A DNA stretch of 64,000 bases from an uncultured Flavihumibacter sp. (GCA_902168105.1 CABHOY010000004.1:104095-168094); one strand, 5' to 3'; positions 1 to 9,500 are shown, counted from the first letter of the stretch. Numbers and translations are program-made. The notes: generated from the letters alone by a model not told the origin.

Positions 1-750
1 GTGGATGGATTCTATGAGCCTTTGTATGGTATGAACTTCAATCCGCCTTATTATCAGCAGTTAATGGAAACATATGGCTTCCAGCCGTTCTTTCACCAGA
101 TCTGTTATGCGATGAGCGTGGATACGCAATTACAGGATAAGTTCTTTGCACGGCATGCACTCATCGAAAGCGATCCCGGTTATCACGCTGAATATATAGA
201 CAAAAAGAACCTGCCCAAATATGCAGAGGACTTCAGCATAGTATACAACAAAGCCTGGGCGGGCCACCAGGGCGGTAAAGATATTAGCAAACAGCAGGCA
301 CTGAATATCTTTAAACAGATGTCTGCCGCTATGGACGAAAAGGTTGTCTGGTTTGTCTACTATAAGAATGAACCCATAGCCTGCTGGCTAAACCTGCCTG
401 AACTGAACCAGTTCTTCAAATATATGAACGGTAAGTTCGGCCTGCTCCAGAAGTTACAGTTCCTGTATCTGAAACTGATGAAAAGGTGTAAGAAATTCAC
501 GGGCATCGTATTCGGTATAGTGCCGGAATTTCAGGGCAAAGGCGTGGATGCCTATATGATCGTGGAGGGAGCAAAGGTAATCCAGAAAGAACTTCCTTAT
601 ACACAATATGAACTGCAATGGATAGGCGATTTTAATCCAAAAATGCTGAATATTGCTGAGAGCCTGGGTACGAAGCCCAGCCGGAAGCTCACTACTTACC
701 GTTACCTTTTTGACAGAACGAAAGAGTTTCAGCGTCATCCTATTCTCTAA
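1..750 (+). CDS. GNAT-like acetyltransferase, 5' end cut by window edge
   Basis: The reading frame is open from the first base, so the N-terminus probably lies outside the window; the GTG at base 1 is an edge effect, not a supported start. The visible 249 residues end in a region resembling the acetyl-CoA-binding part of GNAT enzymes: a beta strand FGIVPEF followed by QGKGVD, near residues 168-181, and then a helix. Related Bacteroidota proteins of roughly 380 residues are usually annotated as hypothetical proteins or N-acetyltransferases. The substrate cannot be read from the sequence. The gene converges with the histidine kinase downstream. Confidence 0.6.
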   Translation: MDGFYEPLYGMNFNPPYYQQLMETYGFQPFFHQICYAMSVDTQLQDKFFARHALIESDPGYHAEYIDKKNLPKYAEDFSIVYNKAWAGHQGGKDISKQQALNIFKQMSAAMDEKVVWFVYYKNEPIACWLNLPELNQFFKYMNGKFGLLQKLQFLYLKLMKRCKKFTGIVFGIVPEFQGKGVDAYMIVEGAKVIQKELPYTQYELQWIGDFNPKMLNIAESLGTKPSRKLTTYRYLFDRTKEFQRHPIL

Positions 751-822
751 ACAGGGCCGATCCTCCTCGGTGCATACAGCTTGTCCAACAGGGTTTAAAT
801 AAGCCGGGAAACGGACTGCCTT

Positions 823-2220
823 TCAGTATTGGGCGTCAATTGTATTATTTGAGGTCAGCGGCCGGAGATGGCGGACAATGACGTCATAAATATCTTTTTC
901 CCTGAAGGGCTTCAGAAGATAGTCGTTAAATCCCGCATCGATAAATTCCTGGTTTCCAGGCATAGTAGTATCTGCTGTCAGTGCCAGCACAGGCACCTGT
1001 GCCTTTTGGAGTTCCTTATCTCCCCGTATCTTTTTAACTACCTCGATCCCTGTCATGCAGGGCATTTGCAGATCCAGCAGCACAATATCATAGTTATTGC
1101 TAATAAATAACTCATAGGCAGCTACTCCGTCAGACGCCTTATCAAAACGGCATTGCCAGCGGGTCAGGATCTTTTCCATCAGCGCCAGGTTCATTTCCTG
1201 ATCGTCTGCCACCAGCACATACCTGCCATTCATGCAATGACCGGTCATCTGTTCTACCTCCTGCTGTGTAACGATGATCGTTTGCGGAACCGGTGCAGCT
1301 TTGTAGCTGATAGAACAGGAAAAGCAACTGCCTTTTCCCAGCGAGCTTTCCACGGTCAACTGACCATTATGCAGATCGACCAAAGCGCGGACCAGCGCCA
1401 GCCCAAAACCGGCACCGTGCACGGCGTCTGCAACCGTAGGCGTATTGTACGTATATTGTTTGAATATAAAGGGAAGCCTTTCAGTGGTGATCCCCTGTCC
1501 CGTATCTCTTATCTGCACATCTACCTGTACTTCCCCTGCCGGTCGTTTATCTGTACGCATATGGCAGCGTACGCTTCCGGTATCGGTGTACCTGATCGCA
1601 TTTTCGGTCAGACAGGTAAGTATCCGCGACAAACGTTCACCGTCACCACTCACTTCCAGTTGCTGTTCTCCTTCATAGGCGACGTCAAATACAAGGTGTT
1701 TGCTATGGGCCAGCGGAGATAGCTTCTCCATAACAGTATTTAATATTTTATAAGGTGAAAATGAATAATTATCAAGACGCAATTCACCTTTCTGCAACCA
1801 GTCCAGTTCCCGGATATTTTGTTGTATCTGCATCAGTATGCCTGCAGCATTTTCTACCGCGCCAAGTAATTCCCTTTGATAAGTATCCAGGGCGGTATAT
1901 GACAACTGTTCGCTGAAACCGACGATGGCATTGAGCGGGGCACGCACTTCCCGGCTGATGTTATTGACCATATTCAGCCCGGGGTTTTCCGTTCCTTTCC
2001 CGGTACGATTTATGTGTAATAATTGTTTCCGGAGATAACGGATATAAAACAGGAGGACAACCACTGTTATCAACAATAACAGCAACAATAAAGACGATGG
2101 GCCAATAGCTATAACTGCCGGAACAGTGATGTCATTGACTAAATGGGTATTTACGATCACGAACAGAGGTGGGATATTAGGGATTAATCCAAAAGCAACC
2201 GATAGATACATCGTATGCAT
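823..2220 (-). CDS. Hybrid sensor kinase-like protein lacking the phospho-acceptor His
   Basis: The 465-residue protein has one membrane segment (about residues 41-60), a HisKA-like dimerisation helix, a HATPase domain and a C-terminal receiver domain. The ATP-binding boxes look intact: N207 in TENAIRYT, the RDTGQG box at 238-243 and the HGAGFG box at 268-273. The receiver has the acidic pair D339-D340 and phospho-Asp D383 in LLDLQMP. In the H-box the motif reads SREVRAPLNAI instead of SHEIRTPLNAI, so the normal phosphorylated His is Arg90 (codon CGG at 1951-1953). It may act as a receiver-domain phosphatase or adaptor, or as a degenerate kinase. There is no obvious sensor domain. The ATG at 2209 is an alternative start. 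Confidence 0.85.
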   Translation of the reverse strand: MHTMYLSVAFGLIPNIPPLFVIVNTHLVNDITVPAVIAIGPSSLLLLLLLITVVVLLFYIRYLRKQLLHINRTGKGTENPGLNMVNNISREVRAPLNAIVGFSEQLSYTALDTYQRELLGAVENAAGILMQIQQNIRELDWLQKGELRLDNYSFSPYKILNTVMEKLSPLAHSKHLVFDVAYEGEQQLEVSGDGERLSRILTCLTENAIRYTDTGSVRCHMRTDKRPAGEVQVDVQIRDTGQGITTERLPFIFKQYTYNTPTVADAVHGAGFGLALVRALVDLHNGQLTVESSLGKGSCFSCSISYKAAPVPQTIIVTQQEVEQMTGHCMNGRYVLVADDQEMNLALMEKILTRWQCRFDKASDGVAAYELFISNNYDIVLLDLQMPCMTGIEVVKKIRGDKELQKAQVPVLALTADTTMPGNQEFIDAGFNDYLLKPFREKDIYDVIVRHLRPLTSNNTIDAQY

Positions 2221-2445
2221 TTAAAAGTTGAAAAAACGTTGGCATTAAACTCACAATCAATAAGAGTTCCTGACTCTCCTAAACCGGTCATTTAACAGGT
2301 TAAATCGATGTACCGAATTTAACTAAAAGCGATGAAAATGAAAATTATTTCCCGTTCGTGTTATGTTCCGGCACGGAAATAAGAATTATATTTATAATGA
2401 GCTGAGAAGATTCACCATAACCGTTGATACTATGTCCAACAACCA

Positions 2446-4578
2446 ATGCGGAGGCTCCCAAGAACTATTGTGTATATGAACAATACTGCGTCAGGTACGT
2501 ACTTTAAACAAGAGGTGCTACGAATGACGGGCGGTGTCCTGTTGTTCTATGTCACCTATATCATTTTATTGTTATGCTCATTACTGCTGATGGCAGCCTG
2601 TATATGGAGCGGAAGTTCTCTTATTGTGTATGCTTCCTACCAGGGTTTATCCGGCATTTTCACTTCAGTAGCGGGTGCAGGATTGCTGTTACTGGGAGTT
2701 CTGCAAACAGTGTTCATTATGCTGTTCCTCTTCAGCAGGCATAGGACTGTCGTACCTTACCGTACCATCGTCACAGAGCAGGAACAACCGGTGTTATTTG
2801 ATTTTATACACAAACTTGTAAAGCAGACAAAGGCGCCATTACCGAAAAAAGTTTATCTCGTACCAGATGTCAATGCAGTAGTATTTCACTCGCCCGGTAT
2901 CATGGGACTTTTTGGCGAAGCGGACAAAAACCTGGTGATAGGGCTCGGCATGGTGAACAGTCTTAACATCAGTGAGTTCAAAATGGTGCTGGCGCATGAA
3001 TTCGGGCACTTCTCACAACGTAGCATGAAACTGGTCCTGCACGTATATACGATTAACAGGATCATCTACAATATTCTTTATGAAAACAGGAGCTGGCGCA
3101 GCGCAATTATATGGTTATCCAATAAAGGTTTGTTAGCGGCTTTATTCTCGCGCGTGTTTGTATTACTCGCTGCAGGTTTGCATTTTCTTTTCCGGCAGAT
3201 GCATGAACTGATCAACCGGCAGTACATGCGCTTAAGCCGTGAAATGGAGTTTCAGGCAGATGAGGTAGCGCTTTCAATTTGCGGGACAGATACTGCCATC
3301 TCTGCCATGCGCCGGGCTGAAATGAGCAATGCCTGTTTCCAGCAGCTACTGCAGCGAACAACATCATGGGCGCGGCAACAGCGGTTTATCCGGAATATTT
3401 ATGAAGCGCACAGCATGCTCATAAAATATCATGCAAAGCAAAATAGTACGCCACTGGACCATCAGCAGCTGCCACAGTATGATGATGATCAATTCGGTAC
3501 GACCGTGAAAAGCCAGGTGCAGTTCCGTGATAAGTGGGCATCTCATCCGACGCAGGAAGAACGTGAACAACGTTACCTGGCTGCCGGCATACCCGGTGTG
3601 AAGATCCCGCAAAGTGCATGGACGTTGTTCCATGATGCGGAAACGTTACAGGAGCAAATGTCACATCAGATCTACGATGTACTGGCACCGGAAGAAATGC
3701 CCGAACAGTGGTCTTCCGCAGCCGATTTTATCAGGGAGATCGAAACATTCCATGAGCAATATGCTTTTCCTGCGCCATATAACAGCTATTATGACGACAG
3801 GCCTTTCTCTGACATATCTCCCGGCAGACTGGAACCTTTTTCGGAGGAAGAGCAAACTTTATATACACTGTCTACCCTGTATCCGAAGTCGCACCGGCAA
3901 CGGATCAGGCATTATTTCCGTGATGTGCAGGATGCCGCAACCTTACAGGCTATTATCACTGGAGAGATCCAGGTGCCCCAGTTCACTTATGAAAATGTGC
4001 AGTACCGTAATCATGAAGCCTTGAAGGTGCTGGATAAATTACACCAGCAGATAACCAGGGACAGCCAATGGCTGCAGGACCAGGATCTGATGGCACTTCG
4101 TTATCATTATACGTTCGCGTTGCAACATGCGCTGGAAGCAGCAACTAATTTGCAGGAACAGTACAGACGTATCCTCTCGCATCAGGTAAGGGCGAACGCC
4201 CTTAATGAGATTGCCGGCATCATTATGGAAAGCATACCCGCCTTTTATGGCGCCAGCAATACTCCGCCGGAAAAAGCAGACGCCCGGCTCGGGATACTCC
4301 GGCAGGAAGCGGAACAACTACTGCAGCTATTACAGGAGCTGTTGTTCCAGCATCATATCAGTGACCAGTGGGAACCTGAACTACAACAAAAGGTGACACA
4401 TTTCATACAATACCAGTATCCGTATATGCTGGAACATCCGCCGTTACCGGAAGGACTGGAAACGATGCATGATATCAGCGCCAGCGTATCTGACCATTAC
4501 AACAACAGCATCGTTCTGATGAAAAAAGATTTCCTTTATCGCTGTCTTGACTTCAGTGAGCTATCTGTTCCACATTGA
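2446..4578 (+). CDS. M48-family membrane zinc metalloprotease
   Basis: Two strong membrane segments lie at about residues 29-53 and 69-97, with a further hydrophobic stretch near 220-240. The zinc-protease motif HEFGH starts at residue 184, and the third ligand is probably E268 in EMEFQADE, the M48 arrangement (HtpX/Ste24-like). At 710 residues it is far longer than HtpX. The extra C-terminal 400 residues are mostly helical and charged, as in the large M48 proteins of Bacteroidota. It probably degrades membrane or envelope proteins. The start is uncertain: the ATG at 2476 (MNNTASG) gives a shorter and equally plausible N-terminus. Confidence 0.85.
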   Translation: MRRLPRTIVYMNNTASGTYFKQEVLRMTGGVLLFYVTYIILLLCSLLLMAACIWSGSSLIVYASYQGLSGIFTSVAGAGLLLLGVLQTVFIMLFLFSRHRTVVPYRTIVTEQEQPVLFDFIHKLVKQTKAPLPKKVYLVPDVNAVVFHSPGIMGLFGEADKNLVIGLGMVNSLNISEFKMVLAHEFGHFSQRSMKLVLHVYTINRIIYNILYENRSWRSAIIWLSNKGLLAALFSRVFVLLAAGLHFLFRQMHELINRQYMRLSREMEFQADEVALSICGTDTAISAMRRAEMSNACFQQLLQRTTSWARQQRFIRNIYEAHSMLIKYHAKQNSTPLDHQQLPQYDDDQFGTTVKSQVQFRDKWASHPTQEEREQRYLAAGIPGVKIPQSAWTLFHDAETLQEQMSHQIYDVLAPEEMPEQWSSAADFIREIETFHEQYAFPAPYNSYYDDRPFSDISPGRLEPFSEEEQTLYTLSTLYPKSHRQRIRHYFRDVQDAATLQAIITGEIQVPQFTYENVQYRNHEALKVLDKLHQQITRDSQWLQDQDLMALRYHYTFALQHALEAATNLQEQYRRILSHQVRANALNEIAGIIMESIPAFYGASNTPPEKADARLGILRQEAEQLLQLLQELLFQHHISDQWEPELQQKVTHFIQYQYPYMLEHPPLPEGLETMHDISASVSDHYNNSIVLMKKDFLYRCLDFSELSVPH

Positions 4579-4700
4579 CGGTTTACTTTTCTTAATATGT
4601 AAGTTATTACCATAGCGGCGGGTACTATGAACTATCAGTTAGCGGCTAGGGACTATGGACTATTTTGTGTACTTTCGGCCCTCGCGAATGCGTTGTATAT

Positions 4701-6581
4701 ATGGAGAATTTTATCGTTTCAGCCCGTAAATACCGTCCACAGAATTTTTCAACCGTAGTCGGACAATCACATATTACGACCACCCTTAAAAATGCGATCC
4801 GTAATAATCAGTTGGCCCACGCCTTCCTGTTTTGCGGTCCGAGAGGTGTGGGAAAAACAACCTGTGCCCGTATCCTGGCCAAAACAATCAACTGTGAGAA
4901 TCTGCAACCTGATGGGGAAGCATGTAATCAATGTCATTCCTGTACGTCTTTCAACGAGGGTAGTTCCTTCAATATCCATGAACTGGATGCTGCTTCCAAC
5001 AACTCGGTAGATGATATCCGTACGCTGGTGGAGCAGGTTCGTTTCGCACCACAGGCAGGAAAATACAAGATCTATATCATAGATGAGGTCCACATGCTCA
5101 GTTCTTCCGCATTTAATGCGTTCCTGAAAACGCTGGAAGAGCCCCCTTCTTATGCCATCTTTATCCTGGCAACCACAGAAAAGCACAAGATCCTCCCGAC
5201 CATTCTGAGCCGGTGTCAGATCTTTGATTTCAAACGCATTACTATCCAGGATACCGTAGAGCATTTACAGGAGATCTGCCAGAAAGAAAGCATTCAGGCA
5301 GAATCCGATGCGCTGCACCTGGTAGCGCAGAAAACCGATGGTTGTATGCGTGACTCTCTCAGCACGCTGGATAAGATCGTGAGCTTTACTGGCGGACATC
5401 TGACTTATCAGAATACGCTGGAGCATCTGAACATCCTGGATTACGACTATTTCTTTAAAATAATGGAGGCGGTATTACAACAGGATGTTGCTACTGCCCT
5501 GCTGATATTTGATGAGATCCTCCAGAAAGGTTTCGAGGGGGATAACTTCCTGAACGGCTGGTCGGAGTTTCTCCGTAACCTGCTGATGAGCAAGGAGGAA
5601 AAAGTGCTGCACCTGGTGGAAGTATCCGGTAATCTTAAGGACAGGTATAAACAGATGTCCGGTAAGGTAGGTCCATCTTACCTGATCACGGCGCTGCACC
5701 TGTTGAATGAGACGGAAATCAACTACAGGATGGCACGTAATAAGCGACTGCATGTGGAAATGGCGCTGATCAAGCTGTGTTTCCTTCAGCAGGCCGTTAC
5801 CTTAGTCAGCGATGATCAGACCGGAGAGGTAGTAAAAAAAAAACTGGTAGCTGACGGCGCGGTACCGCAAAAATTAAGGTCATCCTTCATGCAAGCCGCA
5901 CCTGCGGCCAAAAATATGTCAGGACAACCGGCCACCAGTGGCTCTATTGCTGCAAATGAGGCCCGGTTGACGATAGAAACACCACCACCGGCTTCTAACC
6001 ACAACGTACAGCAGGCGCCAGCACAACCAGTACAGCGTCAGGCGCCACCGGTACAACCTGTGGCAAACCCTGTTACGGCGGGAACGGCCACGGCATCAAA
6101 GCCAGTACAGCCTGCAGTACCGCAAACCAAGATGACAGGTCTTGCCGCTATGAAAGAGGCGCTGGCGGCAAAACAAGGTACAAAGGCGGTGCAGGAGATC
6201 ATTCCCATGACCCTGGGCGCACTTCACGTATATTGGGATGAATTCATCGACAGGTTCAGGCAGGCTAACAAAATGACAGTCGTGAGTAATCTCGCGCTGG
6301 CTGTTATTAACATGGCCGGACCTGAAGAAATCACCATTACGAGCAGGAATATTGTGCAATTCCGCTTCATGGAGGAAGAAAAACTAGCCATTTCGGCTTT
6401 TTTCAAAGAAAAATTTCAGAATCCGGCTCTCGTGCTGACCTTGCACCTGGATGAGACGCAGCAAACGATGGATATTGGCCCCGCGCCACTTTCCAGCCGG
6501 GAGCAGTTCCAGAAAATGACGGAAAAATATCCGCTGATAAAGGAACTGAAAGATAGATTGAATATGGAACTGGATTTTTAA
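4701..6581 (+). CDS. dnaX: DNA polymerase III subunits gamma/tau
   Basis: This is the clamp-loader ATPase of the replicative polymerase. Counted from ATG 4701 (MENFIVSARKYRP), Walker A GPRGVGKTT is at about residues 46-54. A zinc module with Cys at about 66, 76, 79 and 82 follows, then the DEVH Walker B and the sensor SRC motif. Domain III is followed by a Pro/Ala/Gln-rich linker from about residue 390 and a tau-type C-terminal domain, 626 residues in all. The upstream in-frame ATG at 4665 is less likely because the conserved N-terminus begins at MENF. An A10 run at codons 378-381 sits at the junction between domain III and the linker; see the separate entry. Confidence 0.95.
   Translation: MENFIVSARKYRPQNFSTVVGQSHITTTLKNAIRNNQLAHAFLFCGPRGVGKTTCARILAKTINCENLQPDGEACNQCHSCTSFNEGSSFNIHELDAASNNSVDDIRTLVEQVRFAPQAGKYKIYIIDEVHMLSSSAFNAFLKTLEEPPSYAIFILATTEKHKILPTILSRCQIFDFKRITIQDTVEHLQEICQKESIQAESDALHLVAQKTDGCMRDSLSTLDKIVSFTGGHLTYQNTLEHLNILDYDYFFKIMEAVLQQDVATALLIFDEILQKGFEGDNFLNGWSEFLRNLLMSKEEKVLHLVEVSGNLKDRYKQMSGKVGPSYLITALHLLNETEINYRMARNKRLHVEMALIKLCFLQQAVTLVSDDQTGEVVKKKLVADGAVPQKLRSSFMQAAPAAKNMSGQPATSGSIAANEARLTIETPPPASNHNVQQAPAQPVQRQAPPVQPVANPVTAGTATASKPVQPAVPQTKMTGLAAMKEALAAKQGTKAVQEIIPMTLGALHVYWDEFIDRFRQANKMTVVSNLALAVINMAGPEEITITSRNIVQFRFMEEEKLAISAFFKEKFQNPALVLTLHLDETQQTMDIGPAPLSSREQFQKMTEKYPLIKELKDRLNMELDF
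5823..5868 (+). promoter_or_regulatory. Candidate slippage/frameshift site in dnaX (A10 run)
   Basis: Ten consecutive A at 5834-5843 cover codons 378-381. Gain of one A, or a -1 shift, reads Lys-Thr-Gly-Ser and stops at TGA 5852-5854. Loss of one A, or a +1 shift, stops at TAG 5848-5850. Either event gives a product of about 380-384 residues, the size expected of a gamma subunit. A purine-rich GGAGAGG lies just upstream (5823-5829), and a perfect 10-bp palindrome GCGGTACCGC lies downstream (5859-5868). Thermus thermophilus dnaX makes gamma by slippage on an A9 run, and E. coli makes it by -1 frameshifting. That the site is used here is inference. Confidence 0.6.
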
Positions 6582-6638
6582 AGAAGGTTTACAGAAATAT
6601 CTTCCGTAATCTAACTTTCACAATTCGCATTTCTTTTG

Positions 6639-6646
6639 TAGGTTTG
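6639..6646 (+). promoter_or_regulatory. Bacteroidota -7 box of the E2 gene
   Basis: TAGGTTTG matches TAnnTTTG. It lies 21 bases before the ATG at 6668. A clear -33 TTTG is not seen. Confidence 0.45.
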
Positions 6647-6667
6647 GGCAAAATTTGGAATAATACT

Positions 6668-8302
6668 ATGGCAGAAGTTATCAGAATGCCCCTTTTGAGT
6701 GACACAATGACTGAAGGGGTGATCGCGGAATGGCATAAAAAGGTAGGTGATACCGTAAAAGCAGACGACGTAATTGCTGAGGTGGAAACAGATAAAGCCA
6801 CCATGGAAGTGATGGGCTATGTGGAAGGTACCCTATTATATATTGGTGTCGAGAAGGGTAAGGCTGCTAAAGTAAATGAGATCATAGCAATTGTAGGGAA
6901 ACCAGGTGAGGACTATAAGTCTTTACTCGGTGGAGGTAATAATAATGGCCAGGCAGCAGCTGAAGCCAAACCAGCGGCGCAGGAAACTGCAGCTCCGGCT
7001 CCGGCAGCCAGCAGTGCTGACAGCGCAGCTGCGGCAGAAGCACTGAAAAACGCTACCGTTATCCGTATGCCGCTGTTGAGCGACACCATGACGGAAGGTA
7101 AGATCGTAGCCTGGAACAAAAAAGTAGGCGATACCGTAAAAAGTGATGATGTACTGGCAGAGGTAGAAACCGACAAGGCTACCATGGAAGTGATCGGTTA
7201 CGCTGACGGTGAGCTGTTATATGTAGGTGTAAAAGAAGGTGATGCCGCTAAAGTAAACGGTATCATTGCAATAGTTGGTAAGAAAGGTACTAATGTAGAT
7301 GCGATCCTCGCAGCAGAAGGCGCCGGTGGTGCAAAACCAGCAGCACAGGCGGCACCAACAGCTACTCCGGCTGCATCTGCAGCTCCGGCAGCTACGCCTG
7401 AAGTTTCAGAAAGCAAGGACGGACGTGTGAAAGCATCTCCGCTGGCTAAGAAACTGGCTGAAGAAAAAGGCATCGACATCAATAAAGTAACTGGTTCCGG
7501 CGACGGTGGCAGGATCGTGAAGAAAGACGTTGATAGCTTTGTTCCATCCGCAGCTCCTGCAGCAACCAAACCAGGTGCAGCTCCAGCCGCTAAAGTTGCA
7601 GCATTCACCCCGGCAGGTCAGGAAGGTCATACCGACGTTCAGTTAAGCCAGATGCGTAAGGTGATCGCTAAACGTCTGAGCGAAAGCAAATTCACTGCTC
7701 CTCACTTCTACCTGAAAGTAGATATCAATATGGACAAAGCCATTGAAGCACGTAAAGCTATCAATGAAGTGTCTCCGATCAAGATCTCCTTCAACGATAT
7801 GGTGATCAAGGCTTCTGCCCTGGCACTGCGTCAGCATCCTGATGTGAACAGCAGCTGGATGGGAGACTTCATCCGTCAGAACCACCACATCCACATCGGT
7901 TCTGCCGTTGCAATTGAAGATGGCCTGATCGTTCCGGTTGTTCGTTTTGCAGACCAGAAAACACTGAGCCAGATTGCTGGTGAAGCGAAAGACCTGTATG
8001 ACAAGGCGAAGAACAAGAAACTGCAGCCGCAGGATTTCTCCGGTAACACCTTCACTATCTCCAACCTGGGTATGATGGGTATCGATGAATTCACTGCAAT
8101 CATCAATCCTCCGGATTCTGCGATCCTGGCTGTTGGTGGTATCAAAGAAACTGTTGTTTCCGAGAAAGGACAGTTCAAAGTGGTAAATATCATGAAGCTG
8201 ACCCTGAGCTGTGACCACCGTAGCGTGGATGGAGCTGTAGGCGCACGTTTCCTGGCTACACTGAAGAGCTACCTGGAAAATCCGGTAACTATGCTGGTAT
8301 AA
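6668..8302 (+). CDS. Pyruvate dehydrogenase E2, dihydrolipoamide acetyltransferase
   Basis: The 544-residue protein transfers the acetyl group from lipoyl-lysine to CoA in the pyruvate dehydrogenase complex. It has two lipoyl domains, each with the lipoylated Lys in ETDKATMEV (K43 and K170), separated by Ala/Pro-rich linkers. A peripheral E1/E3-binding domain follows (about 250-290, ASPLAKKLAEEKGIDI). The C-terminal acyltransferase domain carries the catalytic motif DHRSVDG with His517 near the end. ATG 6668 was chosen because the lipoyl domain begins at MAEVIRMP; the ATG at 6644 lies at the promoter box. E1 and E3 genes are not adjacent. A pyruvate rather than 2-oxoglutarate substrate is inferred from the two-lipoyl architecture. 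Confidence 0.93.
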   Translation: MAEVIRMPLLSDTMTEGVIAEWHKKVGDTVKADDVIAEVETDKATMEVMGYVEGTLLYIGVEKGKAAKVNEIIAIVGKPGEDYKSLLGGGNNNGQAAAEAKPAAQETAAPAPAASSADSAAAAEALKNATVIRMPLLSDTMTEGKIVAWNKKVGDTVKSDDVLAEVETDKATMEVIGYADGELLYVGVKEGDAAKVNGIIAIVGKKGTNVDAILAAEGAGGAKPAAQAAPTATPAASAAPAATPEVSESKDGRVKASPLAKKLAEEKGIDINKVTGSGDGGRIVKKDVDSFVPSAAPAATKPGAAPAAKVAAFTPAGQEGHTDVQLSQMRKVIAKRLSESKFTAPHFYLKVDINMDKAIEARKAINEVSPIKISFNDMVIKASALALRQHPDVNSSWMGDFIRQNHHIHIGSAVAIEDGLIVPVVRFADQKTLSQIAGEAKDLYDKAKNKKLQPQDFSGNTFTISNLGMMGIDEFTAIINPPDSAILAVGGIKETVVSEKGQFKVVNIMKLTLSCDHRSVDGAVGARFLATLKSYLENPVTMLV

Positions 8303-8327
8303 ATTTTATATCAACAACTAACTATAA

Positions 8328-8365
8328 AACAGGCGTTCCGTTAAACGGGACGCCTGTTCTTTTTT
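8328..8365 (+). terminator. Intrinsic terminator after the E2 gene
   Basis: A 13-bp stem with one mismatch (8328-8340 with 8346-8358) and a 5-base loop is followed by CTTTTTT. Confidence 0.85.
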
Positions 8366-8467
8366 AACCCCTCACCTATCATCTTAACACGCTGTTATTC
8401 AACATCAGAATTTGGGAGTTGCCATATAAATGTTTAAATTTAAGTTGCCCCCACAACTAAATGATAA

Positions 8468-8857
8468 ATGGAGATTCCTAAGAATGCGGCAAGCTGGTTC
8501 GAAATCCCTGTACATGATATCGACAGGGCCAGGAAGTTTTACAGTCAGATATTCAACTATGAAATGCCTCAGGAGCAGCTGGGTCTTAAGAAGAAAGCGT
8601 TCTTTCTGTTTGATAGGCTCAATAATGGTATTGGCGGAGCCATTGTTCAGGGTTCCGAGTATTTTCCCAGCCAGCGTGGCACGCTGATCTACCTGCATGC
8701 CGGCGAAGATCTCACTGAAGTGCTGGAACGTGTAGAAGCCGCAGGAGGTAAAATTGAACTCGATAAACGACCCGTATCTGAGTTGCAGGACCTGGGATAT
8801 TTCGCGATCATCTTTGACCCCGACGGCAACAGGGTCGGATTATATTCAAAAGGATAA
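8468..8857 (+). CDS. VOC-family (glyoxalase-like) protein
   Basis: A single 129-residue VOC module. The N-terminal SWFEIPVHDIDRARKFYSQI is the typical opening of glyoxalase/bleomycin-resistance folds, and the C-terminus DPDGNRVGLYSK gives the second beta-alpha-beta-beta-beta unit. Potential metal ligands are H16 and a C-terminal acidic residue, but the usual full set is not clear, so it may be a binding protein rather than an enzyme. ATG 8468 is preferred: the upstream ATG at 8461 is in another frame. It stands alone between the E2 terminator and the GbsR-like regulator. Confidence 0.8.
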   Translation: MEIPKNAASWFEIPVHDIDRARKFYSQIFNYEMPQEQLGLKKKAFFLFDRLNNGIGGAIVQGSEYFPSQRGTLIYLHAGEDLTEVLERVEAAGGKIELDKRPVSELQDLGYFAIIFDPDGNRVGLYSKG

Positions 8858-8910
8858 ACCAGTTGTAAACCCCGGGATACAAGGCTATCTTAATTAATAT
8901 TTCCTCCTCT

Positions 8911-8954
8911 CTTTCACTTTCTTTTGAAAGTTCAATAACTTACCATTACATTTG
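8911..8954 (+). promoter_or_regulatory. Promoter with overlapping operator of the GbsR-like gene
   Basis: A perfect inverted repeat ACTTTC-N4-GAAAGT occupies 8916-8931. TTTG at 8923-8926 and TACATTTG at 8947-8954, 20 bases apart, fit the Bacteroidota -33/-7 promoter. The operator therefore covers the -33 element, as expected for autorepression. Nearly the same sequence recurs at 9501-9523. Confidence 0.6.
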
Positions 8955-8976
8955 GGTAACGAAAAATAAGGATCAC

Positions 8977-9483
8977 ATGAAATTGGCAGAAGCAAAAGCA
9001 CAGTTTATACAAAGCTGGGGATCTTTAGGGGCCCAATGGGGTATTAACCGTACCATGGCTCAGATCCACGCCTTGCTGATGGTCATGCCTGATCCGCTGA
9101 GTGCCGATGATATCATGGCTGAACTGAACATTTCCCGTGGCAATACGAATATGAACGTACGGGAACTGATCAACTGGGGCCTGGTTGATCGTATATTAAT
9201 CCCCGGGGAAAGAAAAGAATACTTCTCTGCTGAAAAAGATATCTGGAAGGTAGCTACTGAAATTGCCAGGGAGAGAAAACGACGTGAATTAGACCCGATT
9301 ATCAAGACTTTGAACCAACTACAGGAAGTGGAAGGGGACGTGAAAGATAAACACGTAAAAGCCTTTAAAGAGTCCATACAAGGTATCAATAAGTTTGCTC
9401 ATCAGACGGACAAAGCCATCAACAGTTTTGTAAAGGCTGAAGAAAGCTGGTTCTATGGAACGCTGATGAAGTTATTCAAGTAA
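8977..9483 (+). CDS. GbsR/MarR-type transcriptional regulator
   Basis: The 168-residue protein has a winged-helix DNA-binding region (about residues 15-85) with LSADDIMAELNISRGNTNMN as a recognition-helix region, followed by an arginine- and glutamate-rich helical stretch that probably dimerises. This is the layout of GbsR-like regulators of the MarR superfamily. It is preceded by a promoter whose -33 region lies inside an inverted repeat, and that inverted repeat recurs before the next gene. It is therefore likely a repressor of itself and of the TIGR01777 gene at 9548. The ligand is unknown. Confidence 0.85.
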   Translation: MKLAEAKAQFIQSWGSLGAQWGINRTMAQIHALLMVMPDPLSADDIMAELNISRGNTNMNVRELINWGLVDRILIPGERKEYFSAEKDIWKVATEIARERKRRELDPIIKTLNQLQEVEGDVKDKHVKAFKESIQGINKFAHQTDKAINSFVKAEESWFYGTLMKLFK

Positions 9484-9500
9484 TATTTTTTTGTCTGCAT

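Noticed and set aside
7198..8218. Long minus-strand frames opposite the E2 gene
   Set aside because: They come from the low-complexity Ala/Pro coding sequence of the plus strand.
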